Assembly: GCF_008704535.1 (NCBI RefSeq) | Contig: NZ_CP023701.1 | Coordinates: forward strand, 1,860,001 to 1,924,000 | Source: Streptomyces subrutilus | GTDB lineage: Bacteria; Actinomycetota; Actinomycetes; Streptomycetales; Streptomycetaceae | Length of the DNA: 64,000 nucleotides | Reading direction: 5' to 3' | Made by a program: the position numbers and the translations under genes | Shown: piece after piece, positions 36,238-46,030 of the stretch | How positions within the stretch are numbered: the stretch's first letter is position 1 | Layout of the letters: the number at the start of each line of letters is the position of its first letter | Notes under the pieces: generated by a model | Told to the model about the DNA's origin: nothing | The model's input: only the letters and a program-made list of their open reading frames with translations | Database searches by the model: none

Positions 36238-37259
36238 ACCTCCTCGCCCTCGCCGTCTGGGTCGGCGTCCTCACCTCCTGCGTGCTGCTCGGGGCCGGCG
36301 TGCGCCGCAGCCGCCGCCCGGTGGGCGCGGGTGCGGGCGGCGGCGTCCACGATCTGTCCGAGGCCGCGTTCCTGTCGGGCGGGCCCGGCGGGATGGTGGA
36401 CACCGCGCTGGTCGCCCTGCTGGGCGACGGCCGGCTGGCCGTCGGCGGTCCCGGGATCGTGCACGTACGGCCCGGGGCGCGGGCGGCCGGCCCCGCCGAG
36501 CGGGCCGTGCTCCAGGCGTACGGCGCGGCCCCGTCCGGCTGGCTCTACCAGGTGCGGTACGCCGCCATGCTGGACCCGGCCGTGCAGCGGACCGGTGACG
36601 CACTGGCCGCGCGCGGCCTGCTCGCCCCGCCCGGCGCCGGGCGGACCTGGCGGCGGTGGGGTCTGGCCCAGATCGTGGTGTGCGTGCTCCTGGTGCTGCT
36701 GTCGCTGCCCGTCAGTTTCTTCGCGTACCTGGTGCGGCCCGGCCCCCAGGTGCCGTTCGCCGTGGAGGTGCTGCCCGTCCTGGTGCTCGGGATCGTCGCC
36801 GGCCGGGTGTGCGCGACCCGGGCCCGCAACCGGCTGACCCCGGCCGGGGCGCGGGAGCTGCGCCGGGTGCGCGCCGCGTACCCGGGCGAGCAGGGTCCGT
36901 ACGTGCAGACGGCGCTGTTCGGGCCGCGCGGCCTGCGCGACCCGTACCTGCGCGAGCAGTTGACGGCCGCCGCGCGCAGCACCCGGCTGGCCGCGGCGCA
37001 GGCCCGCGCGCGCGGGACGCGGGGCGGGCGCGCCTCCTCCGCCTCGGACTCCGTCCACGGAGCCGCCGCCGTCGGGCTCGTCCCGGTGTTCTGGTGCGCG
37101 GGCAGCGACGGGGGCGGGGGCGGATCGGGCTGCGGTTCGGGCAGTTGCGCCTCGGGCTCGAACTGCGGCTCCTCGGGCGGCGGGTGCGGCGGCTCCGGCG
37201 GGTCGAGCTGCTCCGGGGGCTCCGGCTGCGGCGGGTCCGGCTGCGGGTCGTCGGGGTAG
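36234..37259 (+). CDS. TIGR04222-type membrane protein with Gly/Ser/Cys-rich tail
   Basis: This 341-residue protein starts at a GTG overlapping the DUF692 stop (GTGA). Transmembrane segments lie at about 2-22, 143-167 and 174-192. The soluble part between carries [20 protein letters not shown], typical of TIGR04222 proteins. From residue 288 to the end there is a Gly/Ser tail with eight Cys at 288, 300, 305, 311, 318, 326, 332 and 337, ending [12 protein letters not shown]. Regularly spaced Cys in a Gly/Ser context looks like a post-translationally modified or metal-binding sequence rather than a fold. Coupling to the MNIO gene suggests that this tail is its substrate. The function is unknown. 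Confidence 0.85.
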   Translation: MNLLALAVWVGVLTSCVLLGAGVRRSRRPVGAGAGGGVHDLSEAAFLSGGPGGMVDTALVALLGDGRLAVGGPGIVHVRPGARAAGPAERAVLQAYGAAPSGWLYQVRYAAMLDPAVQRTGDALAARGLLAPPGAGRTWRRWGLAQIVVCVLLVLLSLPVSFFAYLVRPGPQVPFAVEVLPVLVLGIVAGRVCATRARNRLTPAGARELRRVRAAYPGEQGPYVQTALFGPRGLRDPYLREQLTAAARSTRLAAAQARARGTRGGRASSASDSVHGAAAVGLVPVFWCAGSDGGGGGSGCGSGSCASGSNCGSSGGGCGGSGGSSCSGGSGCGGSGCGSSG

Positions 37260-37435
37260 GGCTGCGGCCGTGCGGCGCGGGCGGGTGGTGGCGGCCGGGC
37301 ACGGCGGCGGGGTACGGCAACCGGGGGCGGATCGCGCGGCAACGGGGCCACGGGGGCCGACACCGGCCGATGATCCTTTACAGCGGCCCGGTCCCGGCAT
37401 CTGATCGGACCTTCGGACCAGTCGAAGGGACCGCC

Positions 37436-39151
37436 GTGCGCACGACGCCCGCCACCCGCACCTCCCGCCCGGTGCCGCTGGCGCGCGCGGCCCTCGCGGT
37501 GGCGCTCTGTCTCGCCCCGTGCGCGCCGGGCGTCGCCCGCGCCGCGACCCGCGACGTCCCGGCGCCCGCCACCGCCGCGGCGGAGTCGGCCGCGGACGCC
37601 GGTGCCGAACGCGCCGCCCGCCGCGCGGCCGGGGCCGCCGCCGCACCTGGACGGGACGGGGACCGGCTCCGCTTCGGGCCGTGCCCCGCCGTCGAGCGGC
37701 TGCCCGACCCCGTCGAGTGCGCGACGCTGCGCGTCCCGCTCGACTACGCCCGCCCCGGCGGCCCGCTGATCCCCCTCACCGTCAGCCGGGCCCGCGCCAC
37801 CGGCGCCCGCGGCGCCGCCCGGCAGGGCGCCCTGGTCCACAACCCCGGCGGCCCCGGCGCCTCCGGCATGTACTTCCCGCTCGTCGCCGGGCTGGCCGGC
37901 TGGGAGCGGATCTCCGCCGCGTACGACCTCGTCGGCTACGCCCCGCGCGGCGTCGGCCGCTCCGCCCCGCTGTCCTGCCAGGACCCCGCGGTGCGCGCCC
38001 AGGGCCCCACCCAGGTGCCGGTGCGGCCCTCCGCCGCGTACAAGCGGCAGCGCGTCGAGGCGGCCCGGGCCTACGGCCGGGGGTGCGCGGAGCGGGCCGG
38101 GGCCGCCCTCGCCCAGTACACGACCCTGAACAACGTCCGCGACCTGCACGTGCTGCGGGCCGCGCTCGGCGAGCGGAAGCTGAACTTCCTGGGCTCCTCG
38201 TACGGCACGTACCTCGGCGCGGTCTACGCCGCCCGCCATCCCGACCGGGTCCGGCGGATGGTCCTGGACTCGGCGGTCGACCCCGACCCGGGCCGCGTCT
38301 GGTACCGCGACAACCTCGCCCAGGGGCCCGCCTTCGAGCGGCGCTGGTACGACTTCCGCTCCTGGACGGCCCGCCACCACGACGTCTACGGCCTCGGCGC
38401 CACCCCCGAGGCCGTGGGCGCGAGTTACGAGCGCGTCCGCGCCGCCGTGGCCCGTACGCCGGCGGGCGGCGTCGTCGGGACGGGCGAACTCCAGGCCGCC
38501 TACCTCCAGGCCGCCTACTACGACGACGTGTGGCCGGAGCGGGCCGCGGCCCTCGCCGCGTTCCTGCGCGGCGACCCGGACCCGCTGGCCGGCCAGGCGG
38601 CCCCGGACCCGGCTGCGGCGCCCGCGGCGGAGGCGGAGAACGCGGCGGCGGTCTACACGGCGGTGCTGTGCAACGACGCGCCCTGGCCCGCCGACTGGGA
38701 GACCTGGGACCGCGACACCACCGAACTGGCCCGCACGGCCCCCTTCGAGGCCTGGGCCAACACGTTCCTGAACCTGCCGTGCGCGTACTGGCCGGTGCGC
38801 GACCGGCAGCGCCCCGACCCCGTGGGGCCCCCGCCGGCGGCGGGGCCCCGGCTGCCCCGGACGCTCGTCGTGGCGGCGGAACGCGACGGGGCCACTCCGT
38901 ACCGGGGGGCGCTGGAGCTCCAGCGGCGCCTGGGCGGCGAGGCCGCGCTGGTCACGGAGGAGGGGTCCGGCAGCCACGGGGTGGTCGGGGGGCGCAACGC
39001 GTGCGTGGACCGCCATGTGGAGCGGTACCTGCTGAAGGGTGACACCTCGGGGTGGCGTGTCACGTGTGCGCCGCATCCGGAGCCCGCACCGGTGTCGCTG
39101 GACGACCGGGCGGCGCGTGCCCGTGGGGCACTGCCGCCGCCGGTGGTCTGA
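37436..39151 (+). CDS. Secreted TAP-type alpha/beta-hydrolase peptidase
   Basis: This 571-residue protein begins with a secretion signal (PLARAALAVALCLAPCAPGVARA). The catalytic domain shows HNPGGPGASG (oxyanion region), FLGSSYGTYLG with nucleophile Ser255, VLDSAVDP, a C-terminal AERDGATPY with the likely Asp, and GSGSHGV with the His. This is the tripeptidyl aminopeptidase (SCO-TAP) pattern; these extracellular enzymes release N-terminal peptides from proteins. The GTG at 37436 has a GAAGGGA ribosome site. It is preceded by 176 bp containing TTTACA near 37377, a possible -35. Confidence 0.88.
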   Translation: MRTTPATRTSRPVPLARAALAVALCLAPCAPGVARAATRDVPAPATAAAESAADAGAERAARRAAGAAAAPGRDGDRLRFGPCPAVERLPDPVECATLRVPLDYARPGGPLIPLTVSRARATGARGAARQGALVHNPGGPGASGMYFPLVAGLAGWERISAAYDLVGYAPRGVGRSAPLSCQDPAVRAQGPTQVPVRPSAAYKRQRVEAARAYGRGCAERAGAALAQYTTLNNVRDLHVLRAALGERKLNFLGSSYGTYLGAVYAARHPDRVRRMVLDSAVDPDPGRVWYRDNLAQGPAFERRWYDFRSWTARHHDVYGLGATPEAVGASYERVRAAVARTPAGGVVGTGELQAAYLQAAYYDDVWPERAAALAAFLRGDPDPLAGQAAPDPAAAPAAEAENAAAVYTAVLCNDAPWPADWETWDRDTTELARTAPFEAWANTFLNLPCAYWPVRDRQRPDPVGPPPAAGPRLPRTLVVAAERDGATPYRGALELQRRLGGEAALVTEEGSGSHGVVGGRNACVDRHVERYLLKGDTSGWRVTCAPHPEPAPVSLDDRAARARGALPPPVV

Positions 39152-39204
39152 ACTTCCGGGCGGGGGCTCCGGCTGCGTCGATTCGGGGGCTGGGCCTCCC
39201 GATC

Positions 39205-39231
39205 ACCGGAGGAAGCGGTCGGTCCTCCGGT
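39205..39231. terminator. Bidirectional hairpin between the TAP and hemQ genes
   Basis: ACCGGAGGA (39205-39213) pairs with TCCTCCGGT (39223-39231), a perfect 9-bp stem with a 9-nt loop, in the 100-bp gap between convergent genes. Confidence 0.7.
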
Positions 39232-39251
39232 CCGTCCCCCCAGGGGAGGTA

Positions 39252-39965
39252 TCAGGCGAGCCCGGCCACCAGATCGGCGACGGACTTGCGGCGCCCGGTG
39301 TAGAAGGGCACCTCTTCACGGACGTGCATGCGGGCCTCGGAGGCGCGCAGGTGACGCATGAGGTCGACGATGCGGTACAGCTCGTCGGCCTCGAAGGCCA
39401 GCATCCACTCGTAGTCGCCGAGCGAGAAGGAGGCGACGGTGTTGGCGCGGACGTCCGGGTAGCCGCGGGCCATCATGCCGTGGTCCTTGAGCATGCGGCG
39501 ACGGTCCTCGTCGGGCAGCAGGTACCAGTCGTAGCTGCGCACGAACGGGTACACGCTGACGTAGTCGCGCGGGTTCTCGTCGGCCAGGAAGGCCGGGATG
39601 TGAGACTTGTTGAACTCGGCCGGGCGGTGCAGGGCCATGTTCGACCACACCGGCTCCAGCGCGCGGCCCAGCCGGGTGCGGCGGAAGAGGTTGTACGCGC
39701 TCTGCAGCTCGTCCGAGGTCTCCGCGTGCCACCAGATCATGACGTCCGCGTCGGCGCGCAGGCCGGAGACGTCGTAGGTGCCGCGGACGGTGATGTCCTT
39801 GGCGGCCAGCTGGTCGAACAGCTCCTGGACCTCGTCGGCGTAGCCGGTGCGGTCCTCGGGCAGGACGTCCTTCAGCTTGAAGACGGACCACAGGGTGTAG
39901 CGGATGACCTCGTTGAGGTCCTTCGCCTTCTTCCCCGCGTTGGGAATCTTCTCTGGTGCAGTCAT
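39252..39965 (-). CDS. hemQ: Coproheme decarboxylase HemQ
   Basis: This 237-residue chlorite-dismutase-family protein has [54 protein letters not shown] and [21 protein letters not shown]. HemQ converts coproheme to heme b by two oxidative decarboxylations, the last step of the coproporphyrin-dependent pathway of Gram-positive bacteria. The start at [11 protein letters not shown] is standard. It lies directly downstream of the porphyrinogen oxidase gene, with 23 bp between, so the two are likely cotranscribed. Confidence 0.95.
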   Translation of the reverse strand: MTAPEKIPNAGKKAKDLNEVIRYTLWSVFKLKDVLPEDRTGYADEVQELFDQLAAKDITVRGTYDVSGLRADADVMIWWHAETSDELQSAYNLFRRTRLGRALEPVWSNMALHRPAEFNKSHIPAFLADENPRDYVSVYPFVRSYDWYLLPDEDRRRMLKDHGMMARGYPDVRANTVASFSLGDYEWMLAFEADELYRIVDLMRHLRASEARMHVREEVPFYTGRRKSVADLVAGLA

Positions 39966-39988
39966 GCGTCCATTGTCCCGTGTGCTGA

Positions 39989-41461
39989 TCAGTGGTCCGA
40001 GCCAGGGGTGCCGATCGCGGCGGTCACCGCGTCCGCGGCCAGGCCCGCGCTCGCGATGCACGCCGGGATGCCGACCCCGTCGTAGAGCGCGCCGCACACC
40101 GCGAGCCCGGGCAGGGCCGCGACGGAGGCGCGGATGCGGGCCACCCGGTCCAGGTGGCCCACCGGGTACTGGGGCAGGCCGGCGTCCCAGCGCGTGACGG
40201 CCCGGGCGACCGGGCGGGCGGCGAGGCCCACGGCCTCGCCGAGGTCGGCGAGCGAGACGTCGACGAGGTCGGCGTCGTCACGGCCCAGGTCCTTCTCGTC
40301 CCCGTGCCGGCCCACGGAGGTGCGCAGCAGGAACAGGTCCGGATCGGCGCCCGCCCAGGCCCACTTGTTGCTGGAGAAGGTGGAGGCCTTGATCGTACGG
40401 CCGTCCACGGGCGGGACCAGGAAGCCGCTGGCACCGCCCCCGGTGACGGAGGCGGGCAGGTCCGCGGTGCGGAAGGCCATGGTGACCAGGGCCATCGAGG
40501 CGTAGGAGACCCCGTCGAGCTCGGCGGCGGCGGCCGGTGCGAGCGCGGCGAGCAGCCGCGCGGCCGGTCCGGCCGGGGTGGCCAGGATCACCCCGTCGGC
40601 GTCGATGGCCTCGCCGCCGGCCACGACGCGCCATCCTCCGGCGGCCGTACGGACGAGCTCGCGGGCGGGGGTGTCGAGCAGGATGCGCGCTCCGGCGGCG
40701 CGGCAGGCGTCGGCGACGGCGGCCGGGAGCCGGCCGATCCCGCCGTCGATGCCGGCGAAGACGGGGCCGGCCGCCTGCGGCTGCCGGGCGGCGCGGCGCT
40801 GCACGTCCCGTACGGCGTCGCCGAGCAGGGCGTGCGTACGGGCGGCCGCGAAGAGCTGGGGGACGGCGGCGCGCAGGGAGATGCGGTAGGCGTCGCCCGC
40901 GTAGACGCCGCCGAGCAGCGGTTCCACCAGCCGGTCGACGACCTCGTGGCCGAGCCGGGCGGCGACGAACGCGCCGACGGCCACGTCCTCGCCGATCTCG
41001 GCGGGCGGCAGGTCGCGTTCGGCCCCGATGCGGGCCAGGCCCTCCGGGGAGAGGACGCCGGAGGCGGCGAGCGGGGCCGGGTCGCCGGGGACGCCCATGA
41101 CGTGGCCGCGCGGCATGGGCCGCAGCGCGCCCCGGGTCCAGAGGTGGGCGGTGGCGGTGGCGGGGGGTTGGAGGGCGTCGCCGAGGCCGACGGCCCGGGC
41201 GAGGCCGACGGCTTCGGGGCGGCGGGCGAGGACGGATTCGGCGCCGAGGTCGACGGGGGCTCCGGCGAGCTCGCCGGAGCGCAGTTTGCCGCCGAGCCGG
41301 GGGCCGGCCTCCAGCAGGGTGACGCGGACCCCGTCGGCGAGCAGCCGGTGGGCCGCCGCGAGGCCGGCGATGCCGCCGCCGATGACGACGACGTGGCCGT
41401 GGGGGGCGGCGGGGGCTCCGGGGCCGCCCGGCCGGTCCGTACGCGTGTCCGCTTCGTGCAT
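39989..41461 (-). CDS. hemG: Coproporphyrinogen/protoporphyrinogen oxidase (HemY/CgoX type)
   Basis: This 490-residue flavoprotein has [18 protein letters not shown] and [14 protein letters not shown] (FAD-binding) near the N-terminus, [18 protein letters not shown] in the middle, and a C-terminal [18 protein letters not shown] that contacts FAD. In actinobacteria this oxygen-dependent enzyme oxidises coproporphyrinogen III to coproporphyrin III before iron insertion. It is annotated variously as hemG, hemY or cgoX. The start is ATG 41461; a GTG two codons upstream is also possible. hemE is transcribed in the same direction 2.7 kb away, with two opposite genes between. Confidence 0.93.
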   Translation of the reverse strand: MHEADTRTDRPGGPGAPAAPHGHVVVIGGGIAGLAAAHRLLADGVRVTLLEAGPRLGGKLRSGELAGAPVDLGAESVLARRPEAVGLARAVGLGDALQPPATATAHLWTRGALRPMPRGHVMGVPGDPAPLAASGVLSPEGLARIGAERDLPPAEIGEDVAVGAFVAARLGHEVVDRLVEPLLGGVYAGDAYRISLRAAVPQLFAAARTHALLGDAVRDVQRRAARQPQAAGPVFAGIDGGIGRLPAAVADACRAAGARILLDTPARELVRTAAGGWRVVAGGEAIDADGVILATPAGPAARLLAALAPAAAAELDGVSYASMALVTMAFRTADLPASVTGGGASGFLVPPVDGRTIKASTFSSNKWAWAGADPDLFLLRTSVGRHGDEKDLGRDDADLVDVSLADLGEAVGLAARPVARAVTRWDAGLPQYPVGHLDRVARIRASVAALPGLAVCGALYDGVGIPACIASAGLAADAVTAAIGTPGSDH

Positions 41462-41630
41462 GGGCACATCGTCTCAGACCGCCCGCCGAGGCCGGACCGT
41501 GACCGCATCGAGGCCGGGCCGGAACCGGGAGGGCGAAACCCGGGCGGGGGTCGCGCACGTCGAAACGGCGACAGTCGGAGCGGCGGGCGCCGAAGGGCGC
41601 CCGCCGCCGTGCACCGGGGGGTTCACCACC

Positions 41631-42614
41631 ATGCTCAGCTCACGCGGACACCGTCCGGCGGCCGCCCTGGCCGCCCTCGCCCTGGCCGGGGCGCTCGCGC
41701 TCACCGGATGTTCGGCCGGCGCCGACTCCAAGGCCGACAGCGGGCCGGCCGCAGCCGACCGGGGGGCCGCAGCGCCGCGGGAGGGTGCGGCGGCCCCCGG
41801 CGCGCCGACGGCCGGCCCGGCCGCGCCGGGAGCGGCCGGCGCCCCGGGCGGGCAGCCGCCGGTGGCCGTCCGCCCGCACGTGATCCGCACCGCGACGCTC
41901 GCCGTGGAGACGGAGCGGCCGCAGCAGGCCCTGGCGGCGGCCCGTACGGCCGCCGAGGGGGCGGGCGGGTACGTGGGCGACGAGTCCACCGAGCGCGGCA
42001 AGGACGGACGGCTGACCTCCACGCTGACCCTCCGGGTGCCGGGCGAGCGGTTCGACGCGGTGATCGGCTCGCTGGAGGGCGGCGGGAAGCTCCTGAGGCG
42101 CAAGGTCGAGGCGCGGGACGTGACGGAGAAGGTCGCGGACGTCGACAGCCGGGTCACCTCGCAGCGGGCCAGCGTGGTGCGGGTGCGGGAGATGATGGAC
42201 CGCGCCTCGGCGCTGGCCGACGTGGTCATGCTGGAGGGCGAACTGAGCCGCCGCCAGGCCGACCTGGAGTCGCTGCAGGCCCAGCAGAACGCGCTGAAGG
42301 ACCAGACGGCACTGGGCACGATCGCCCTCTCCGTCGTGGAACCGGCCGCGCGGGCGGAGCGGGCCGACGCGCCCGGGTTCTCCGATGCGCTGGGCTCCGG
42401 CTGGAGGGTGTTCACCGCGCTCGTGCGCTACCTGGTGCTCGCGGTGGCGGCCGTCCTGCCGTTCGCGCTGGCCGCGGCGCTGGTGGTGGCGGCCCACCGC
42501 CTCCACCGCAGGCTGCGGCCCGCGAAGCCGCGCACCGGGCCCGCCGCGCCTCCGGTGGCGGCCGGGCGGGCGGCGGCCGGCGGCGCCGGGGCGGGACCGG
42601 CCGAGGAGGGCTGA
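41631..42614 (+). CDS. DUF4349 lipoprotein
   Basis: This 327-residue lipoprotein has a lipobox LTGC with Cys27. A Pro/Gly/Ala linker is followed by the DUF4349 core: RTATLAVETERPQQALAAARTAAEGAGGYV, TLTLRVPGERFDAVIGSL, a helical coiled-coil-like ARDVTEKVADVDSRVTSQR and LEGELSRRQADLESLQAQQ, and a C-terminal transmembrane helix at about 262-285. The protein is therefore anchored at both ends. Its function is unknown. It is divergent from hemG and 67 bp ahead of the flavoprotein gene. Confidence 0.85.
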   Translation: MLSSRGHRPAAALAALALAGALALTGCSAGADSKADSGPAAADRGAAAPREGAAAPGAPTAGPAAPGAAGAPGGQPPVAVRPHVIRTATLAVETERPQQALAAARTAAEGAGGYVGDESTERGKDGRLTSTLTLRVPGERFDAVIGSLEGGGKLLRRKVEARDVTEKVADVDSRVTSQRASVVRVREMMDRASALADVVMLEGELSRRQADLESLQAQQNALKDQTALGTIALSVVEPAARAERADAPGFSDALGSGWRVFTALVRYLVLAVAAVLPFALAAALVVAAHRLHRRLRPAKPRTGPAAPPVAAGRAAAGGAGAGPAEEG

Positions 42615-42681
42615 ACGCGCTTTCGCCCGTAGCGTGTTCCCGGACGGCGGTGACGGACGAGGACGACGGACGGTGCGGACG

Positions 42682-44064
42682 ATGGCGACGGAACGACTGG
42701 TGGTGGTCGGCGGGGACGCGGCGGGGATGTCCGCGGCGTCACAGGCCCGACGGCTCAAGGGCCCGGCGGAGCTGGAGATCGTCGCGTTCGAGCGCGGCCA
42801 CTTCACCTCGTACTCGGCGTGCGGGATCCCGTACTGGGTCGGCGGCCTGGTGCCGGAGCGGGACGACCTGATCGCCCGTACGCCCGAGGAGCACCGGGCC
42901 CGCGGCATCGACCTGCGCACCCGCACCGAGGTGGTCGCGCTGGACGTGCCCGGACAGCGGGTCAGGTCCCGGGACCTGGACTCGGGGTCCGAGTCCTGGA
43001 CCGGCTACGACCAGCTCGTCCTGGCCACCGGCGCCCGCCCGGTGCGGCCCCGGCTGCCCGGGATCGGCGCCCACGGGGTGCACGGCATCCAGACCCTGGA
43101 CGACGGCCAGCGGCTGATGGACACGCTGGAGCGGACCGCGGGCCGCCGGGCCGTCGTCGTCGGCGCCGGCTACATCGGCGTGGAGATGGCCGAGGCGCTC
43201 GTCGGGCGCGGCTACGAGGTCACCGTCCTGCACCGGGGCGAGCAGCCGATGGCCACCCTGGACCCGGACATGGGCGGGCTGGTGCACCGGGCGATGAACG
43301 CGATGGGCATCGTGACCGTCTCCCGGGCCGAGGTGACGGAGGTGCTGACCGACGAGGAGGGCCGGGCGCGCGCGGTGGTCACTGCGGCCGGCGACACCTA
43401 CCCGGCGGACGTGGTGGTGCTCGGTCTGGGCGTGGAGCCGCGCACGGCCCTGGCGCGGGCGGCGGGTCTGCCGCTCGGCCCGTCGGACGGGCTGCTGACG
43501 GACCTGTCGATGCGGGTGCGCGGGCACGCGAACATCTGGTCGGGCGGCGACTGCGTGGAGGTGCTGGACCTGGTGTCGGGCCGCACCCGGCACATCCCGC
43601 TGGGCACGCACGCCAACAAGCACGGCCAGGTCATCGGCTCGGGCGTGGGCGGCGGCTACGCGACCTTCCCCGGGGTGGTCGGCACGGCGGTGAGCAAGGT
43701 CTGCGAGCTGGAGATCGCCCGGACCGGGCTGCGCGAGAAGGACGCCCTGGACGTGGGGTTGCGCTTCGTGACCGCCACCATCACCTCCACCAACACGGCC
43801 GGCTACTACCCGGGCGCGGTGGAGATGACGGTGAAGATGCTGGCGGAGCGCCGCACCGGCCGGCTCCTCGGGGTCCAGATCGTCGGCGGCGAGGGCGCGG
43901 CCAAGCGGGTGGACGTCGCGGCGGTGGCCCTGACGGCGGGCATGACGGTCGACCGGATGGTCTCGCTGGACCTGGGCTACGCCCCGCCCTTCTCCCCGGT
44001 CTGGGACCCGGTCCTGGTCGCGGCCCGCAAGGCGGTCTCGGCGGTCCGCGCGGCGGGAGTCTGA
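42682..44064 (+). CDS. FAD-dependent CoA-disulfide reductase/NADH oxidase-like protein
   Basis: This 460-residue pyridine-nucleotide-disulfide oxidoreductase has LVVVGGDAAGMSAAS (FAD), the single redox Cys47 in SYSACGIPYWVGG, a second nucleotide loop VVGAGYIGVEMAEAL, and IWSGGDCVEV. The single-Cys SxxCGxPY context is that of CoA-disulfide reductases and NADH/persulfide oxidases rather than the CxxxxC disulfide reductases. There is no C-terminal rhodanese domain. It probably helps keep low-molecular-weight thiols reduced. The start is ATG 42682; GTG 42673 is possible. Confidence 0.88.
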   Translation: MATERLVVVGGDAAGMSAASQARRLKGPAELEIVAFERGHFTSYSACGIPYWVGGLVPERDDLIARTPEEHRARGIDLRTRTEVVALDVPGQRVRSRDLDSGSESWTGYDQLVLATGARPVRPRLPGIGAHGVHGIQTLDDGQRLMDTLERTAGRRAVVVGAGYIGVEMAEALVGRGYEVTVLHRGEQPMATLDPDMGGLVHRAMNAMGIVTVSRAEVTEVLTDEEGRARAVVTAAGDTYPADVVVLGLGVEPRTALARAAGLPLGPSDGLLTDLSMRVRGHANIWSGGDCVEVLDLVSGRTRHIPLGTHANKHGQVIGSGVGGGYATFPGVVGTAVSKVCELEIARTGLREKDALDVGLRFVTATITSTNTAGYYPGAVEMTVKMLAERRTGRLLGVQIVGGEGAAKRVDVAAVALTAGMTVDRMVSLDLGYAPPFSPVWDPVLVAARKAVSAVRAAGV

Positions 44065-44078
44065 CCGGCCGCCGCGAA

Positions 44079-44112
44079 GGCCCCCGCCCGCCGGTACCGG
44101 AGGGCGGGGGCC
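44079..44112. terminator. Terminator hairpin after the flavoprotein gene
   Basis: GGCCCCCGCCC (44079-44089) pairs with GGGCGGGGGCC (44102-44112), an 11-bp perfect stem. The loop holds CCGGTACCGG. It starts 14 bp after the stop. Confidence 0.75.
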
Positions 44113-44116
44113 GCCG

Positions 44117-44152
44117 GGCCTGAGGGCCGTCGGGCCCGGCGGCCCTCAGGCC
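44117..44152. terminator. Second hairpin, facing hemE
   Basis: GGCCTGAGGGCC (44117-44128) pairs with GGCCCTCAGGCC (44141-44152), a 12-bp perfect stem. It is 16 bp beyond the hemE stop on the other strand, so the two adjacent hairpins probably serve the two converging genes. Confidence 0.75.
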
Positions 44153-44168
44153 GGGCGGACGGGCCGGG

Positions 44169-45233
44169 TCAGCGGGCCGTCCGGGTGTGGACGTGCTCCA
44201 CCAGGCGGGTCAGCGCGTCGGGGTCCGTCGTGGGCAGGACGCCGTGGCCCAGGTTGAAGACGTGGCCCTCCAGGCCGGCGGCGGCGGCGAGGACCTCGTC
44301 GGTCTTGGCGGCGACGGCCTCGGGGGTCGAGAAGAGCACGGCGGGGTCCAGGTTGCCCTGGAGGGCCTTGCCCGGGCCCACGCGGCGCACGGCCTCGTCC
44401 ATCGGGACGCGCCAGTCGACGCCCATGACGTCGGCGCCGGCCTCGCCCATCAGGCCGAGCAGCTCGCCGGTGCCCACGCCGAAGTGGATGCGCGGGACGC
44501 CGTACTCGGCGACGGCCTCGAAGACCTTCGCCGAGGCGGGCATCACCGAGCGGCGGTAGTCGGCGGGGGCCAGCGCGCCGACCCACGAGTCGAAGAGCTG
44601 GACGGCCGAGACGCCGGCCTCGATCTGGACCTTCAGGAAGGCCGCGGTGATCTCCGCGAGGCGGTCCAGCAGGTCGGCCCAGAGCTCGGGGTCCCCGTAC
44701 ATCAGGGCCTTGGTGTGCTCGTGGTTCTTGGAGGGGCCGCCCTCGACCAGGTAGCTCGCGAGGGTGAACGGCGCGCCCGCGAAGCCGATCAACGGCGTGG
44801 CGCCGAGTTCACCCGTGAGCATGCCGATCGCCTCGGTGACGTACGCGACGTCCTCGGGAGTGAGGTCGCGCAGCTGTGCGAGGTCCTCGCGGCGGCGGAT
44901 CGGCTGGGCCACGACGGGGCCGATGCCGGGCTTGATGTCGAGGTCGATGCCGATGGCCTTCAGCGGGACCACGATGTCGGAGAAGAAGATCGCCGCGTCC
45001 ACCTTGTGCCGGCGCACCGGCTGGAGGGTGATCTCGGTGACCAGGTCGGGCCGCATGCAGGACTCCAGCATCTGCGTGCCCTCGCGCAGCTTGCGGTACT
45101 CCGGCAGCGAGCGCCCCGCCTGCCGCATGAACCACACCGGCGTGTGCGGGACCGGCTCTCGCCGGCAGGCCTTCAGGAAGGCGGAATCGTACGTCTGACT
45201 CGGCTGGCCCGTGGGGCGGTGGTTGGCGCTCAC
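44169..45233 (-). CDS. hemE: Uroporphyrinogen decarboxylase HemE
   Basis: At 354 residues this is the normal length. The signature [16 protein letters not shown] is near residue 35, followed by [17 protein letters not shown] and [16 protein letters not shown], and later [11 protein letters not shown]. It decarboxylates uroporphyrinogen III to coproporphyrinogen III, feeding HemG, ferrochelatase and HemQ. The GTG at 45233 gives [20 protein letters not shown], the usual Streptomyces N-terminus. It is divergent from the DUF3000 gene. Confidence 0.96.
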   Translation of the reverse strand: MSANHRPTGQPSQTYDSAFLKACRREPVPHTPVWFMRQAGRSLPEYRKLREGTQMLESCMRPDLVTEITLQPVRRHKVDAAIFFSDIVVPLKAIGIDLDIKPGIGPVVAQPIRRREDLAQLRDLTPEDVAYVTEAIGMLTGELGATPLIGFAGAPFTLASYLVEGGPSKNHEHTKALMYGDPELWADLLDRLAEITAAFLKVQIEAGVSAVQLFDSWVGALAPADYRRSVMPASAKVFEAVAEYGVPRIHFGVGTGELLGLMGEAGADVMGVDWRVPMDEAVRRVGPGKALQGNLDPAVLFSTPEAVAAKTDEVLAAAAGLEGHVFNLGHGVLPTTDPDALTRLVEHVHTRTAR

Positions 45234-45242
45234 GGCCCAAAT

Positions 45243-45261
45243 CTTCGCACGTAAGGCGAAG
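45243..45261. promoter_or_regulatory. Inverted repeat between hemE and the DUF3000 gene
   Basis: CTTCGC-ACGTAAG-GCGAAG has perfect 6-bp arms around 7 nt, 10 bp upstream of the hemE start in the 91-bp divergent promoter region. It could be an operator for hemE, for instance for an iron- or heme-responsive repressor, but no known consensus is clearly matched. Confidence 0.35.
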
Positions 45262-45324
45262 TGCCCGACCCGGGGCGGGTGTCCCTGCGCCGTACGGGGG
45301 CCCGTTCCGCCTAGTCTTCCCCGC

Positions 45325-45981
45325 ATGGCTGCGGCTCAGGGACGATTTTCAGATGGCGCTGACGGTGTGGACGGCGCGAAGGAGAGCCCGGTCCCGCTCC
45401 CGTTCCGGCGGGCGGTCGACGGCTTGAAGAAGGCGCGGCTGCGGTCGGGGATCGAGATCGACCCCACCAAGCCGCCGCAGAGGCTCGCACCGTACGCCTA
45501 CGCACTGGAGGCCGCGGTCGTGGACGGCGAGGACGACCTCGCCGACGGCCGGCTCATCCTGCTCCACGACCCGGCCGGGCACGACGCCTGGCAGGGCACC
45601 TTCCGGCTGGTGACGCTGGTCCGGGCGGAGCTGGAGCCGGAGATGGCCGCGGACCCGCTCCTGCCCGAGGTGTGCTGGTCGTGGCTGACGGGGGCGCTGG
45701 ACGCGCGGGGGCTCACGTACGGGGAGGCGAGCGGCACGGTGACCATGGCCGGCTCGCACTACTTCGGCGGGCTGTCCGAGCGCCGGCCGGCGACCCAGAT
45801 CGAGATCCGGGCCTCGTGGACCCCCCGTGAGGGAGCGGGCGGGGTGCCCGACACCTCGGCGCACCTGGCGGCCTGGTGCGAGCTGCTGTGCCAGATCGCC
45901 GGCCTGCCGCCGGTCGGCCCGACGGACACGGCCACCGGCGTGGTCTCCCTGCCACAGCGCCGCGGCCCGCACCACCCGTAG
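45325..45981 (+). CDS. DUF3000 family protein
   Basis: This is a 218-residue protein containing [65 protein letters not shown] and [16 protein letters not shown], and ending with [19 protein letters not shown]. This is the actinobacterial DUF3000 family, of unknown function and restricted, as far as I know, to actinobacteria. ATG 45325 is used. It is the first of several same-strand genes (regulator, RNase D, fadA, fadB), though a 286-bp gap follows. Confidence 0.88.
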   Translation: MAAAQGRFSDGADGVDGAKESPVPLPFRRAVDGLKKARLRSGIEIDPTKPPQRLAPYAYALEAAVVDGEDDLADGRLILLHDPAGHDAWQGTFRLVTLVRAELEPEMAADPLLPEVCWSWLTGALDARGLTYGEASGTVTMAGSHYFGGLSERRPATQIEIRASWTPREGAGGVPDTSAHLAAWCELLCQIAGLPPVGPTDTATGVVSLPQRRGPHHP

Positions 45982-45991
45982 CCCGGGCCGC

Positions 45992-46030
45992 GGGGCGGCG
46001 GCGCGGCGGTGCGCGCCGGCCGGCCGCCCC
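45992..46030 (+). terminator. Possible terminator after the DUF3000 gene
   Basis: GGGGCGGC (45992-45999) can pair with GCCGCCCC (46023-46030), with additional inner GC pairing possible. There is no T-tract. It starts 11 bp after the stop codon. Confidence 0.4.
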
